Source: Adiantum capillus-veneris (lineage: Eukaryota > Streptophyta > Polypodiopsida > Polypodiales > Pteridaceae). From it: DNA of 64,000 nt. The stretch spans positions 74,365,384-74,429,383 of the forward strand of contig CM043944.1 in assembly GCA_014529385.2 (NCBI GenBank). The letters run 5' to 3'. The notes beneath the pieces are model-generated. The model was not told the origin of the DNA and ran no database searches. It saw only the letters and a list, made by a program, of their open reading frames with translations. This document shows, one piece after another, positions 1 through 10,918 of this stretch. The number at the start of each line of letters is the position of its first letter. Position 1 is the stretch's first letter. A program made the position numbers and the translations under genes.

Positions 1-721
1 ATTTACATCACCTATTGTCACCTTCACACCTGAACATGCTGCATACAATTCATCGGATGAATTGTTTGCCACTTTTACCATCCAGCCATGATCTGTGTCC
101 ATTGGCCATTTGCACTTGTTGTAGAGACTCTTTGACGTTATGTTTATTTCTGAACCATGGTCAATCAAGGCAACAAATGGTTCTTCAAGATCACCTACCT
201 TGACCAAAGTTTCTGTATTAGCCCTTGCCCAGTGACTTCGTGAATAGTAGCTCCTAGGAATATCTTCAACTTCTTCATCATCATTTGAGAAATGCACTTG
301 CTTCACTCTCCCACTAGATTGGTAGCATCCTACCATAGCTCCATCATCCTCCTTATTTTGCAGCTGCATCCCTTGTGTCTTTGAGGTTTCCCCTTCAACC
401 TGTGGACGAGAAACTTCAGCAAGGGTTTGCCTCTTCCTCTTAATGATGTCAATGATCTCCTCATGGAATTCACGCTTTGCAATGCCAAGAACTTCTCCCA
501 GAGTAAACTCAATTTTTCTATTTAAGATCCTTTCCTCCAAGACTTTCTTTAAATCTATAGCAACCTCAATATCAGATTGTAGTTTATAAGTTGGGCCTTT
601 TGACTTACCTTTTGCTGGCTCTTTCTTCTTTCCTGTTGTAGACTCCTCCATGAGTACTTCAGGTGGAGATGCTCCTTGTGTTGAGGGTATTTGAGAAGGC
701 ATGAGTCGCTTCTTCCCCCAC
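1..721 (-). pseudogene. Retropepsin-like aspartic protease fragment of the same element
   Basis: A continuous minus-strand frame from 721 to 1 ends in a retropepsin-like segment. The active-site region at about 160-140 reads A-L-I-D-H-G-S-E-I-N, followed by a motif containing TDHGWMVKVAN. The catalytic Asp is present, but the next residue is His rather than Ser or Thr (D-H-G-S), followed by E-I-N. It continues out of the window, so the end of the protease and any RT lie beyond position 1. A charged linker (about 240-720) separates it from the zinc knuckle. The protease assignment comes from the D-x-G-S signature plus position after gag. Whether D-H-G-S is functional or decayed cannot be told from one copy. 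Confidence 0.65.
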
Positions 722-1848
722 TTCTAGAAGCTCTTTTTGATGGTCCTTCATCATCATTCTCACATCTACGCTTCTCTTCTACAATAGCCTCATTTTGTTG
801 GCATTTTGTAATGTAGGAATGCACTGACAATGAGTCCAATGGATCATTCCATCCTTTTTCTAGACGTATGCAATCACCTGCTTCATGTAGAATCTCTTTT
901 GTAAGATTTCCCTTTTTAGCTAATTGCATGACATTTGGACAAATTTGACCATGATGGCCATTCACCTCTTCATCACTAAGATGCTCAATTTTTACTCCAT
1001 AAGTAGCTGCCTCAACTGAAGAGGTGGCATGGTTAGTTGCCATATCTTCAACTAAGGTTTGCATCCCCCCCTTCCCAAATTTAGTTCTCAAGGGTAGACC
1101 TGTCTCTCTTACGTGAATTTTACCATCCTTAAAAAGACAACATCTTTTGATAAAGCATCACTAAAATCATCACAATCCCTTCTTACATGGTCTGTACTAT
1201 CACACCAAATACATCTATTAACAAACCCTTCTTTGGGTTGTTGCCTTTGCCTAGGAAGTGGCTCTGATGATAGGCCTTTTTCTTCAAGCTTTGCAAGCTT
1301 CACCTTCAAGTCACGCATTCCCTTCACAAGCTCATCTAGCATGGACTCATCAAACTTAGGAGCGATAAAAGTAGGCTTTACCATTTTGTCAGAAGTTGAG
1401 GTTGAAGGACTTGTAGTGTTTACTACCATCTTGTCCCTTCTTCTTTGTCGTTTGGCAAGCAACAAGACAGCACCTTCAACTTCATTCCAGTCAGTCTTTA
1501 GTCCTTGCTTAGCATCTTTATCTTCAAGAAGAAGCTCCAAATTTTCTTGAAACTCTTTACCTGCAGATTGTAAGAAAAGATCCTTTTTCTCTGCATCTAG
1601 TGTGGCCCTTTCTGTCCTGGTGAGTTGTGCATAGCGCCGCTCAAATTCCCTAAGTAGCTCTGTTATTGATAGTCCTTGCTTTGGCTTGACTACCCATTCT
1701 AAGAACGTCCTTTTTGTCACTCTCTCCGAGTCCTCCATGAAATATTCCTCCTTTAAAGATACTTTAAGTTCTTCCCAATTTATCCCATGCCCATCTTTAA
1801 TTCCCCTAACATGCTCCTTAATTTCTAGAGCAACAACAACAAAAATAT
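722..1848 (-). pseudogene. Ty3/gypsy-type gag fragment with CCHC zinc knuckle
   Basis: This is the capsid/nucleocapsid part of a retroelement polyprotein. The main open stretch reads 1848 to 1109, and the recognisable zinc knuckle C-X2-C-X4-H-X4-C lies at about 1213-1172. At the T-run near 1131-1135 the frame changes, and coding sense continues to about 722, where a second frame change leads into the protease. Upstream of 1848 an in-frame TGA ends the homology, so the N-terminus is missing. The order gag then protease on the minus strand matches the downstream fragment at 1-721. Two frame breaks make it a pseudogene. The lineage within gypsy is not determined. Confidence 0.75.
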
Positions 1849-2062
1849 GTCAAGAAGTTGGCGGTCTTGCCAGGAAGGCACTGGGCCTCTTGCTGTGCGA
1901 GTTTGTGAGGAAGCTCAAGGGTTATGAGAAGGAGCTAAGATGTAGATAACATAGCTTCTAGAGCTGAAGAATAAATGTAGCCAAAGAAGCCGCTCACTTT
2001 CCCTTATAAACACACACGTGATGGAGAGAACTCATAAAAGATAGTCAGAACAAAACAAAAAT
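1849..2062. other. Unassigned flank between gag fragment and LTR array
   Basis: No retroelement protein is recognisable here. A short plus-strand open stretch ends at 1947-1949 and looks protein-like (it contains GLARKALGLLLCEF), but it is only about 35 residues and I cannot assign it. A TATA-like ccttataaac lies near 2013-2022. This is the pre-insertion DNA on the left of the three-LTR array. Confidence 0.4.
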
Positions 2063-2067
2063 GAAAA
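2063..2067. repeat. Left target-site duplication of the three-LTR array (gaaaa)
   Basis: The five bases gaaaa immediately precede the TG of the first LTR. The same five bases follow the CA of the third LTR at 24659-24663. Five base pairs is the usual gypsy target duplication. Confidence 0.85.
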
Positions 2068-3659
2068 TGTCATAATAATCAATATCTAATTCTCCTAAAT
2101 GATTTTCTCATATTAAACTGATCATTTAATGTTGGGAAGTGCCAGGGGAGAAAAAGCTAAAATATTGGTTAAGCTAGCAGACCGGCCACAGTAGGGATCC
2201 AAAGGAGGGAAAAATAGGGATCCAAAGTGGGGGCCATCTGCAAAAGAGCCAAGTGCAACAATGGGCTAAAAAGACCCTAAGGTTCAGCCCATTAAGACTT
2301 CCAAAATGCTAAGGTTCCAAAATTCAAAGGTTGTGTCCAAAGGTCAACCCTAGGGGAAATTGGATGCTTTGGTATGACTAAAAAGTCTTTGCATATCCCT
2401 ACATGGGAGGGGGCGAGCCCTTCTTCTAGGGGATGAGAGAGAAATTCACACACACACAGACACACACATAGGCTCCCTTTACACAAAGGGAATTAGGGAC
2501 ACATGTCAGCTCCCTAGCCTAGATGCCCACAAGGTGTGCCCAATTCCTATTGGATGGCCTTGGAGGTGGACCAATGAGAATTAGGCTAGAGTAAATCTAG
2601 TTTAATTAATTTAAAAAAACTTAATAAAAGAACCAATGAGAAATAAGTCTCCTAGAAGACTATTGGACAGTCTCCCAAGGGGTCCAATGAGCATTCGGGA
2701 GCCCAATGGCTTGCCTGATTCCTATTGGCCAGGAGGCAAAGGGGTCCAATGAGAGTTTAGTTTAATTATTAAATTACCTAAATCTCTCACAAAAGGGGAA
2801 AGGGGGACACATGTCAAAAGGCTATCACTTATGCTGCTTAATGGTCATTGGCTTGTTGACTTGGGGAGGGCCAATAAGGCTGGAGCAAGAGCAAATAGCA
2901 AGCGGGCTCGCCCAAGAGAGAGAGAGAAAGGGGGCTGATTTTTGCAAGGTATTATCACACACACACACTCACACAATCTCATGTGTGAAGAAAGAGAAGA
3001 CTATCTCTTCCCAAGCTTTAATCGAGAGCTCATCACCTACTCCAAGCTTGTGAGATAGAAGCCTACATCGACACACTCTTGGCTTGTGGATGCAAATCCA
3101 ACCAAGAGCCAAGCTTCAATGCGTGCTCATCTCCTCTACCAAGCTAATTACTAAGATAAAGATATGCTAATATGAGTGATTATGTGAGGAGATGTACATC
3201 TTTCTCGTAAGATACTCCTTCTTCCTCTCAATCTACTCTCATACCCTGTTAGCTCTCACCATCTTCGAAGGTGTGTGAGGTCTTGGGTCTGAGAACGGGG
3301 ATAATACTAATTGTTTTTCTTAGTGAATGAAGCTTTCATCTTCATTGCACTAGCTAGTCTTGAAGGAACACAAAGAATTGTATTGTACAATGTCTCTCTT
3401 GATGGGAGAAACCATAATATAAAGCCTTTTGGAGGGGCGACCGGCTGCATGCAAATCCGGTCCTCAATTGTTGTAAATAGCTTAATTCTCTCTCTTTTGA
3501 AAGTATTGTTGATGCTATCTAACTAGGTGTTATGCTTTTTGTTTCTCTCTCCACCCAAGCACTCTTGTAATTCTCATTAGGAATCTATGCTAATGAAATG
3601 CCCACTATGTTCATGCTAATTTCCGCTACACATAAGTTTTTAGACCATTAAATGTTACA
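2068..3659 (+). repeat. LTR 1 of chromovirus array
   Basis: It begins tgtcataata and ends aaatgttaca (TG...CA, with TGT/ACA terminal inversion). It aligns through its length with LTR 2 and LTR 3 at a few percent divergence by eye. It contains short (CA)n runs near 2448-2470 and 2957. A primer site follows directly at 3661. Confidence 0.9.
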
Positions 3660-3660
3660 T

Positions 3661-3672
3661 TGGTATCAGATC
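3661..3672 (+). other. Primer binding site, initiator Met-tRNA type (internal copy A)
   Basis: The sequence tggtatcagatc starts one base after LTR 1. It matches the initiator-Met primer site TGGTATCAGAGC with one mismatch. Confidence 0.85.
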
Positions 3673-4076
3673 ACAAGGTTTCTCTTTTCTTGATCAAGAA
3701 GGGAGGTCCTCAAGCTAGCTATAAATGGTTGGTATTATTAATTGCCTGTGAGTTAGTAGAATAGGGATTTTTCAGCCTTGCAGTGCGCCTGCCTTCGTGC
3801 AGTTAACGATGCATCACCGTCGAGAGCTATGGTCTTAATAGTGGAGTCCTACGGGGCTTGCCTACGGCTTAACCACTATTGAGCTATTAGAAGCTTGACA
3901 GGAGCTGGTGCTGTTTTGGTGTCGAAAGACCCTCTCTTCTATTCCTTGCAATTAATGGTATTCGAGCCGTGGGTACAGTAGGTTGAGTGCTTTTTCTAAA
4001 GGGGAAAAGAGGAGTAGCAACTAGGGCTTGAAAAGCCAAAGTACACCTAAAAAGTTTACACCTAAAAGTTGTTAGA

Positions 4077-4470
4077 ATGGCTGACAATAGTAAAGAGAGT
4101 GAAATTAATGTTGATAGCTTTGATTTTGCTCATGAGCAAGCTACTAATGATGCTTCAGTGCTTGTTGAGTATCTTGTTTCTAGGCTTCAACAAGCCATGG
4201 GAAATCCATCTCTCCAAAGCAAAGTGCAACGACAGCTCCGTGCTCACGGGATTCTCCAAGCTCATCACCATGACGAGAGAACACCCAGGAAGCCTCCTTG
4301 TGAGACTACCAAAAGAGGTCTCTCTCCGATTCGGGAAGAAGAAGAGAATCCGTACGAAGGTCTCAAGAATTTACTTCTTGATGATGCATCTCCTTCCCAA
4401 AGGAGAACTCAAGAGCCTCCACTGAAGGAACGAGAAAGAAGTGAGTCTCCCGCCACCTCGGCGGAGATGG
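4077..4470 (+). pseudogene. gag N-terminal part, internal copy A (split by copia insertion)
   Basis: The start codon at 4077 opens a Gag beginning MADNSK, matched in copy B at 17829. About 130 residues are present, with roughly 10 percent amino-acid differences from copy B. The frame is cut after the codons for A-E-M, where the copia element inserted in the target gatgg. The rest of this gag resumes at 9561 after the insertion. The N-terminal part is acidic and Gln/His-rich with no recognised domain; the Gag assignment comes from continuity with the zinc-knuckle half. Confidence 0.8.
4466..4470. repeat. Left target-site duplication of copia element (gatgg)
   Basis: gatgg precedes the left copia LTR and recurs at 9556-9560. 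Copy B of the host element has a single gatgg at the homologous place (about 18219), which gives an empty-site control. Confidence 0.9.
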
Positions 4471-4792
4471 TGTAAAGAATGAGGATGCAAGAGAGCTACA
4501 CAAGACAAGCACAAAGCACACAGAGATGGAAATCTTCTTCTTCTTCTTCACAGAAAAGAGAGTACAAAATGACTAAGTGCTAAAGCTGAAAAGTAGCACA
4601 TATGTACATGCGGTCACTAAGTGTGAACTCGCTAGAAGCGTACTAGGCTGGCACTATAAGTGTAGTCCAGCTATAGAATCACTGGCAGAGATCCTCCGTG
4701 TCGGTCACCTAACGCACCAGTGAGTAAATGCCGTAAGCGGCCAAGACCCGTAGTGGATGCCAGCTCAAGGTGTAGAGCTCGACATCTCAACA
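4471..4792 (-). repeat. 3' LTR of copia element
   Basis: It begins tgtaaagaat and ends catctcaaca on the plus strand. It pairs with 9234-9555. As the element reads on the minus strand, this left copy is the 3' LTR. Confidence 0.95.
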
Positions 4793-4801
4793 ATCCCCCT
4801 C
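4793..4801 (-). other. Polypurine tract of copia element
   Basis: On the minus strand the bases gagggggat lie immediately before the 3' LTR, the position of the plus-strand primer. Confidence 0.75.
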
Positions 4802-6309
4802 GAGCTCTGCATGTCGCAGAGTCCAAGCATAGTCCGGAAACGTCGAAGCTTCTCAGCTCCGAGGGCCTTGGTAAAGATATTCGCTATCTCCTCCTCTGTG
4901 CTGACGTAGACCAAGTCTATGTGTTTGTTCCTGGCATGGAACACTAGGTTCCTAGCCAACTGCATGCTGTTGAGGTTGTCACAATGGATGAAAATCTGTT
5001 GGTTGACCTACACTCCCAAGTCCTCAAGTAATGTGCGTAGCCAAGCTACCTCGCACGCCGCAACTGCTGCACCTCTGTACTCGGCCTCTGTGCTCGATAA
5101 AGCAACCGTAGGTTGCTTTGTGTTGCTCCAAGTATAGCAGCACTCCCAAAAGAGTATCTAAGAACATGAAGACACTCTTAGATCTCCTATCAACAATGCT
5201 ACCTGCCCAATCTGCATCTGTATACCCATACAATGCTAATGGTGCATCTGCTGCATAGAACAATGCGTAGTCAAGAGTACCTTGCACATACCTAAGTGTG
5301 CGTCGTACTCCATCCAAATGTGGCTTCCTCGGAAGCTGCATGAACTGACTCTCCAAGCCTACTGTGTAGCTCAAGTCTGGCCTTGTGATAGTCAAGTAGA
5401 TTAGACTATCCACAATCTTCCTGTACATGTTGACATCCTCAACAACATCACCCTTCTCTGCACTCACCTTTGCATTCACATCCAAGGGAATAGAAATTGG
5501 CTTACAATCAACCATACCATACTTTGACAACATGTCCAAAGCATACTGTCTCTGTGATAGCCATACACCCTCTGGAGTCGTGATCACCTCAATGCCAAGA
5601 AAGTAGCGCAACTCTCCTAAATCTTTCATTTCAAACTCCTGTTTGAGAAGACCCTTCACATGGTCAATCTCCATAGCATTGTCACCAACAATAATAAGGT
5701 CATCTACATATATGGTAATGACCACAATCCCCACATCACTCTCACGTACATAGAGTGAATGATCAGCATGAGCTCTTCTAAACCCAATACTGACAAGATA
5801 CTTAGCAATCCTATCATACCATGCTCTAGAGCCCTGCTTCAAACTATACAAAGCTTTGAGAAGCATGCATACATAATCTGGGTAACCTGGATCGACATAA
5901 GTAGGTGGCTGATCCATATACACTTCCTCTTGCAACTCACCATTCAAGAAGGCATTCTTTACATCCATTTGATGCATAATCCATCCTCTAGATGCAGCCA
6001 CTGCTATGACAGCTCTCACAGTCGTCATCTTAGCCACTGGAGCAAAGGTCTCCTCATAGTCTATGCCATACGTCTGTGCATAACCCTTCGCGACCAGCCT
6101 TGCCTTGTGACGCTCAATGTTAGCATCTTCCTTATGCTTGGTTTTATACACCCATTTACAGCCAATAGCTTTCTTGCCACTTGGCAATGGCACCAACTCC
6201 CATGTGTCGTTTGCTTCCAATGCAGCCATCTCTTGCTTCATTGCATCATCCCAATGCACATTTCCAACTGCATCCTCAAAACATGTGGGCTCCACATCAT
6301 GTATCACCT
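4802..6309 (-). pseudogene. copia reverse transcriptase and RNase H
   Basis: The minus-strand frame contains the RT entry motif CKWVYKTK, then QMDVKNAFLNGEL, and the catalytic Y-V-D-D at about 5710-5699, so the RT catalytic pair is intact. RNase H follows with YTDADWAGS. At about 5155 the frame shifts; shortly after, the original sense (V-A-L-S-S-T-E-A-E-Y) returns in another frame. An in-frame stop lies near 5010, and a tail with HIDLVYV and IFTKAL reaches the polypurine tract. The domain order RT-RNase H after integrase is what defines Ty1/copia. The RNase H cannot be translated intact. Confidence 0.9.
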
Positions 6310-8119
6310 TAGCCATGTAGGCTTGGTGATGCGCTAGATACCCATCATAAGTCAATTTTTGAACTGGATTTCTGACTCTATTAGATCTACGCGGTCCTGG
6401 GTTACTCCTTTGGCCTCTAGCATCTTCTTGTACTTTCCTTACACCAGGTGTCCTAACAGCCAGAATTCCAAATTCCTCATCAAGACTTTGTTCAGAACCA
6501 TCTGAATCCATGTCTACATGTGAAAAACCTGATGATGCATCAGCCATAAAGGGAGGTTCATCAACCTTTTCCTTTCCTTTTCGTGATACATTCCCTGTAC
6601 CTGTTGGTGGAGTAACCTGCGTACGAGAAGAGGACTCTTGTGGTCCACTCAAAACCTGTGATTGTGGCCTCACATTTTGTACAAACACATCATCTTTTAC
6701 ATCAGTCCCAATAGTGCCATGTGCATTACTGTACCAGCTGCTCATCTCATCAAAGACTACATCTCTGCTCACTCGGAATTCTCGTGTAGTAGGATTGTAG
6801 CACCTGTACCCCTTTTGTTCAAGGGAATATCCCACAAGAATACATTTCTCTGCTTTAGGATCCAATTTCCTATGCAACTCATCTGGTATATGCACGTAAT
6901 CTATGGAGCCAAACACTTTCAAGTGTGCCAAATTAGGCTTTGTACTTGTAAACTTTTCCTCAGGTGTTACATCATGCACCGCAGCTGTAGGTGTCCTGTT
7001 CATAATGTACACAACTGTATTTACGGCTTCAGCCCATAAATGATGAGACATGTTCTTCTCATTCATCAATGCACGTGCAACCTCTACAATGTGCCTGTTT
7101 TTCCTTTCTGCGACCCCATTCTGTTGTGGAGTATATTTGCATGTAAACTGCCTGCGTATACCATGCATTTGCAAAAAATCTGAAAGATCATTGGAGAAGT
7201 ACTCTCCCCCTCCATCTGACCTCAATGTCTTGATTTGCATATCTGTCTCCTTCTCAATCATGACTTTGAAGTCTTGAAAGTGACCAAACACTTCACTTTT
7301 GTTACGCATGAAGGAGACCCATACTTTCCTTGTATGGTCATCAATGAAAGAGACATAATACCTGCAACCATGTATACTTGCAGTATCGGTTGGACCCCAA
7401 ACATTTGTGTGCACCACCTCAAGTGGCTTTTTACATACATTGCGCTCATGTGGAAATGAGCCCTTTCACTATTTTCCAAACTGGCATGCTGCACACACTT
7501 TATGCATACCATCCACCTTGAATTTGGGCAAACCTTTTACAATCTGTTTTGATCGCATGCTGCGCAATCTTTGCTCATTGACATGGCCAATGCGTTTGTG
7601 CCAAATGTCAACATCAGCCACAACACATGTGCCCTGTGTAAATAATGCAGCTTTTATCTCAGGCATGTCTACATTCAGCGTAAACATTCTGCCCACACAT
7701 TTGCCCTCTGTGATCAGCTTACAGCCATTCTGGAAATCTTCTACATAACAGCGATTTGGATTGAAGCGAACCTGCAAACCCTGCTCAACCATTTGTCCAA
7801 CAGAAACAAGATTCTTTGTAATGTTTGGGACATGAAGTACATCTGCTAAGTACTTTGATTTCCCACTCTTCGTATTTAGAGGTATGTCCCCTACATGAGC
7901 AATGGGGTGAGCTGTGCCATCTCCTGTCTGCACATAGCCTGACACATCTAGTTTGCGCATATCTCTAAACCACTCTCCACGAGACGTCATGTGATTAGAG
8001 GCACCTGAATCCACATACCAAACATCATCTTGGGTGGAATTCTCTGCAGTCATTTTATTCATTACATGCTGCATAACAAACATGCGCTCGTTTTTGCTGT
8101 CATTTGCATCTCTGCTAGT
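6310..8119 (-). pseudogene. copia protease and integrase
   Basis: The protease signature D-S-G-A-S-N-H-M is at about 8011, with intact catalytic Asp. The integrase zinc domain (H-x-x-x-x-x-H then C-A-A-C) ends near 7470, exactly where a TAG stop (7469-7471) interrupts the frame. The catalytic core follows, with D in WGPTD, D in LRSDGGGEY, and E in NGVAERKNR. The integrase C-terminal part carries FGSIDYVHIPDELHRK and SRDVVFDE. A single nonsense codon separates the zinc domain from the core; otherwise the reading frame is continuous with gag and RT. Confidence 0.9.
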
Positions 8120-8983
8120 AGATGCATAGTTGCTCTGTTCTCTCTTTCCACTTGCTTTTCCCTTTGGACAGTCACGTGACATGTGACCTCTTTCACCACA
8201 AGTCCAACATTCTCTGCTATCTGGAGTATGTTGCTGCCTGCTTGATCCTGCACCACGAACTCTTTGACTCCCCCTGCCTTGAGACTGGTTTCCCCTGCCA
8301 CCTGTATTATTTTGATTTGATTGACCTTCCAGAAATTGGCCCTTGCAACCCCTTGGGCCTCGACCACGACCTCTACCTCTACCTCTGTTGGAGTTAGAAT
8401 AGAAGGCCTATTCAGAATTATTTCTGCCATTGGAAGAAGATGTGTCAAGGTTCTTCTCCTCAAGAATAAGCATAGAAATCAAATCTTGGAACACGGGGAT
8501 GTGGTCTCTTGTATTCATGGAAGACCTAAAATGTACATACTCATCTCCTAGACCATCCAAGCATGCACGAACAATGTCATCGTCTTACACTGAGACTTTA
8601 ATAAATCCAAGAGACTCAATGATACTCTTGATCTTCAAGGCATAATCATTGATTGAGAGGTTGTTCCTCTTAACCTGATTTAGCTCCAACTTTAGTTGAA
8701 GCTTCCTAGCCTTGGTGTTCACCTCGAACACTCTGCCTAAGTTTTCCCATGCAATGGCGGGGGTTTCAGCATCCTGTAGATAGCCTTGTTGCCAGTCCCT
8801 CAAAGCTTTCCTTTGTTCTGCTGTAGCATTTGCCTCAGGAATCTCTGGTTCCTTTTCATTTTCTCCTTCTACATAGTCCCAATAACCTTTTCCTTTTAGG
8901 AAATTTGTTATTCTGAACTTCCATGCAAGGTAGTTATTTTTCTCAGGCTTCTCAGTAACAATCTGACTGAAACCGTCAGACAT
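8120..8983 (-). pseudogene. copia gag with CCHC zinc knuckle
   Basis: The start codon is at 8983 (MSDGFSQIV), with the copia Gag hallmark Y-L-A-W-K-F near the N-terminus. The capsid-like helix region runs on to a stop (TAA) at 8585-8587. The same frame then continues through CLDGLGDEYVHFRSS, a second stop near 8409, and an Arg/Gly-rich stretch. The zinc knuckle C-W-T-C-G-E-R-G-H-M-S-R-D-C (about 8217-8170) follows. Two nonsense codons thus break an otherwise full-length Gag. The leader between the start codon and the primer site is about 240 bases. Confidence 0.9.
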
Positions 8984-9220
8984 CTTGAAGCACTAAGACA
9001 AAATAGCTGCAATCTGCAAAAACCTGCAAATCTGTTGAACCTGCTATCGTGGTACCTGTAATGCTTTCTACACTCAACGAGTGTCCACAATCAAGCGTAC
9101 ATACAACCACTGTACTTGTACAGTAAATCTCTATATACTGCACTTTGGAGACATGTTCAAAAACTTGCGAACAAAGGGATTGTGATGCTCTTGCTCTCTT
9201 AGCCTCTCTTGCCTGCACCA

Positions 9221-9233
9221 GGCTCTGATACCA
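9221..9233 (-). other. Primer binding site of copia element (initiator Met-tRNA)
   Basis: On the minus strand tggtatcagagcc begins directly after the right (5') LTR. It is an exact match to the initiator-Met primer site TGGTATCAGAGC. Confidence 0.9.
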
Positions 9234-9555
9234 TGTAAAGAATGAGGATGCAAGAGAGCTACACAAGACAAGCACAAAGCACATAGAGATGGAAAGCTTC
9301 TTCTTCTTCTTCACAGAAAAGAGAGTACAAAATGACTAAGTGCTAAAGCTGAAAAGTAGCACATATGTACATGCGGTCACTAAGTGTGAACTCGCTAGAA
9401 GAGTACTAGGCTAGCACAATAAGTGTAGTCCAGCTGTAGAATCACTGGCAGAAATCCTCCGTGTCGGTCACCTAACGCATCAGTGAGTAAATGCCATAAG
9501 CGGCCAAGACCCGTAGTGGATGCCAGCTCAAGGTGTAGAGCTCGACATCTCAACA
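9234..9555 (-). repeat. 5' LTR of copia element
   Basis: It has the same termini as 4471-4792, about 9 substitutions and no length difference by eye. It is followed by the target duplication gatgg at 9556-9560. Confidence 0.95.
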
Positions 9556-9560
9556 GATGG
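9556..9560. repeat. Right target-site duplication of copia element (gatgg)
   Basis: It is the exact match to 4466-4470. The host gag resumes immediately after it. Confidence 0.9.
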
Positions 9561-10918
9561 CTCCACAAAGACGACGGGCTAAACGCTCTCCATCACCACC
9601 AAAGTGGAGAATACCATCGCACTCTTCTCCACGCCATAATTCAAAGAGGGATGATAAAATATCAAGAGAAGAAAAAGACGAGAAAGAGGACACCCTCTTC
9701 TCCAACTTCTTCATCCTCTTCTTCTTATGAAAGTGATGGTGAAGACAACGAAGATCAAGACAAGAAAAAGGCGAGAAAAAGGTCACCCTCTTCTCCACCT
9801 TCTTCAAATTCTTCACCTCTGAAGAAAGTGATGGTGCAACCTTTGAACCATCAAAAAGAAGAGGCCATAGGAAATCCTATGCCGCATGGAAGAGGTCATC
9901 CAAGGTGAAGAAATTCAAAGAGGGAGGGAAGAGCATCTCTTTCCTTACCTATGATGGTACCTTTTGTGCTACGGACAAAGTCTTGGCCTTAATCCAGCAA
10001 TTTGATGCGGCGTTTGGAGATGAGGGCTTCACGGAGTCCTCTAAGCTACGCCATGTAGCTATGCACTTTCAAAAGTCCGCCAGACAATGGTGGTCTAGCC
10101 TACGAGCCAACGGTGAAGCTCCACGAACATGGAAAGCTTTAAGAGCTTCCATTATGAAGCAGTTTTTGGCCACCGATGCCAAAGAGAAAGTTCTCACCGA
10201 ATGGCGAAGGTTAAAGCTCTCTCCCAATGAATCCATCCACAAATATGTAGACAAGTTTTGGGACCTACAACTCAAAGCCACTGTCTTCAAAAAGTTGGAT
10301 TTTGGAGAGCAAAAGCAACAATTTTGTGCGGGCTTAACCGAAGAAATGGTGGAGGATGTCAACTCCCAAAGGCCACGTACCATATCGGCGGTAATACACC
10401 ATACTATGGTGGCCTCACAAATCAATTTCCAAACGGGGGCTAAAAGAAATAATAAGCCCCAGGAAAACAAGGGTTCCAATGAGCCTAAGGGGAAGGACAA
10501 TGTCCGAAAGTCTCCTAAGGGCAACTACAACAAAGCTAAAGAGAAGGGAGTTTACAAAGGCAAGAACAAACTCTCTCCTGAAGAGCTTGAGCGTTATCGC
10601 AAGGATAACCAGTGTTTCAAGTGCGGCGAACAAGGGCATGTGTACCGCGCTTGTCCCCAAAAGAACAACCTCCAAGACCCTCCTAGAGCTTCCTTGGTTG
10701 AAATCCAAGAGGAGGAGACTCACCAAACTCATCACAAAGGATCTCCTCTATGCCATGCTTGGGGAAAGGTAAGAGAACATGATGCTTTTGTTCTCTTTGA
10801 CCCTGGTTCTACTCACAATTTTATATCTATAGAGTTGGCCACCAAGCTAGGCATACAATCCTATGAGATGGGAGATGTCCTACTTGCAGAAAGTGCCTTC
10901 AAGGGGCAAGAAGCTTAA
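9561..10918 (+). pseudogene. gag C-terminal part and protease start, internal copy A
   Basis: The host Gag resumes after the copia insertion with an Arg/Ser-rich stretch. Relative to copy B there is one extra base near 9660 and one missing near 9820, so the frame is lost and then regained. From 9905 the frame is open: a capsid-like Retrotrans_gag region (HFQKSARQWWS), then the zinc knuckle C-F-K-C-G-E-Q-G-H-V-Y-R-A-C at 10612-10653. The protease signature D-P-G-S-T at about 10799 follows, with Pro where Ser or Thr is usual. A TAA stop at 10916-10918 ends the frame. Confidence 0.85.

Larger units (their letters stand above)
4471..9555 (-). mobile_element. Ty1/copia element nested in chromovirus gag
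   Basis: This 5085-bp minus-strand element has 322-bp LTRs at both ends, a primer site next to the right LTR, a polypurine tract next to the left LTR, and the copia order gag, protease, integrase, RT, RNase H. By eye the two LTRs differ at about 9 of 322 positions (about 97 percent identity), so insertion is relatively recent. From 8983 to about 5160 the polyprotein stays in a single frame, broken only by three stops (8585-8587, about 8409, 7469-7471). After that, frame changes and one further stop damage the RNase H. It is young but inactive as written. Confidence 0.95.

Noticed and set aside
1113-1550. 145-codon plus-strand open frame at the left end
   Set aside because: Antisense shadow of the gag with a genuine zinc knuckle on the minus strand.
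3661-3672. tRNA gene remnants at the tggtatcaga sites
   Set aside because: These short matches sit exactly after LTR ends and represent primer binding sites, not tRNA genes. No cloverleaf is present.
5759-6337. 192-codon plus-strand open frame opposite the copia RT
   Set aside because: It is the shadow of the minus-strand RT, which carries clear catalytic motifs.
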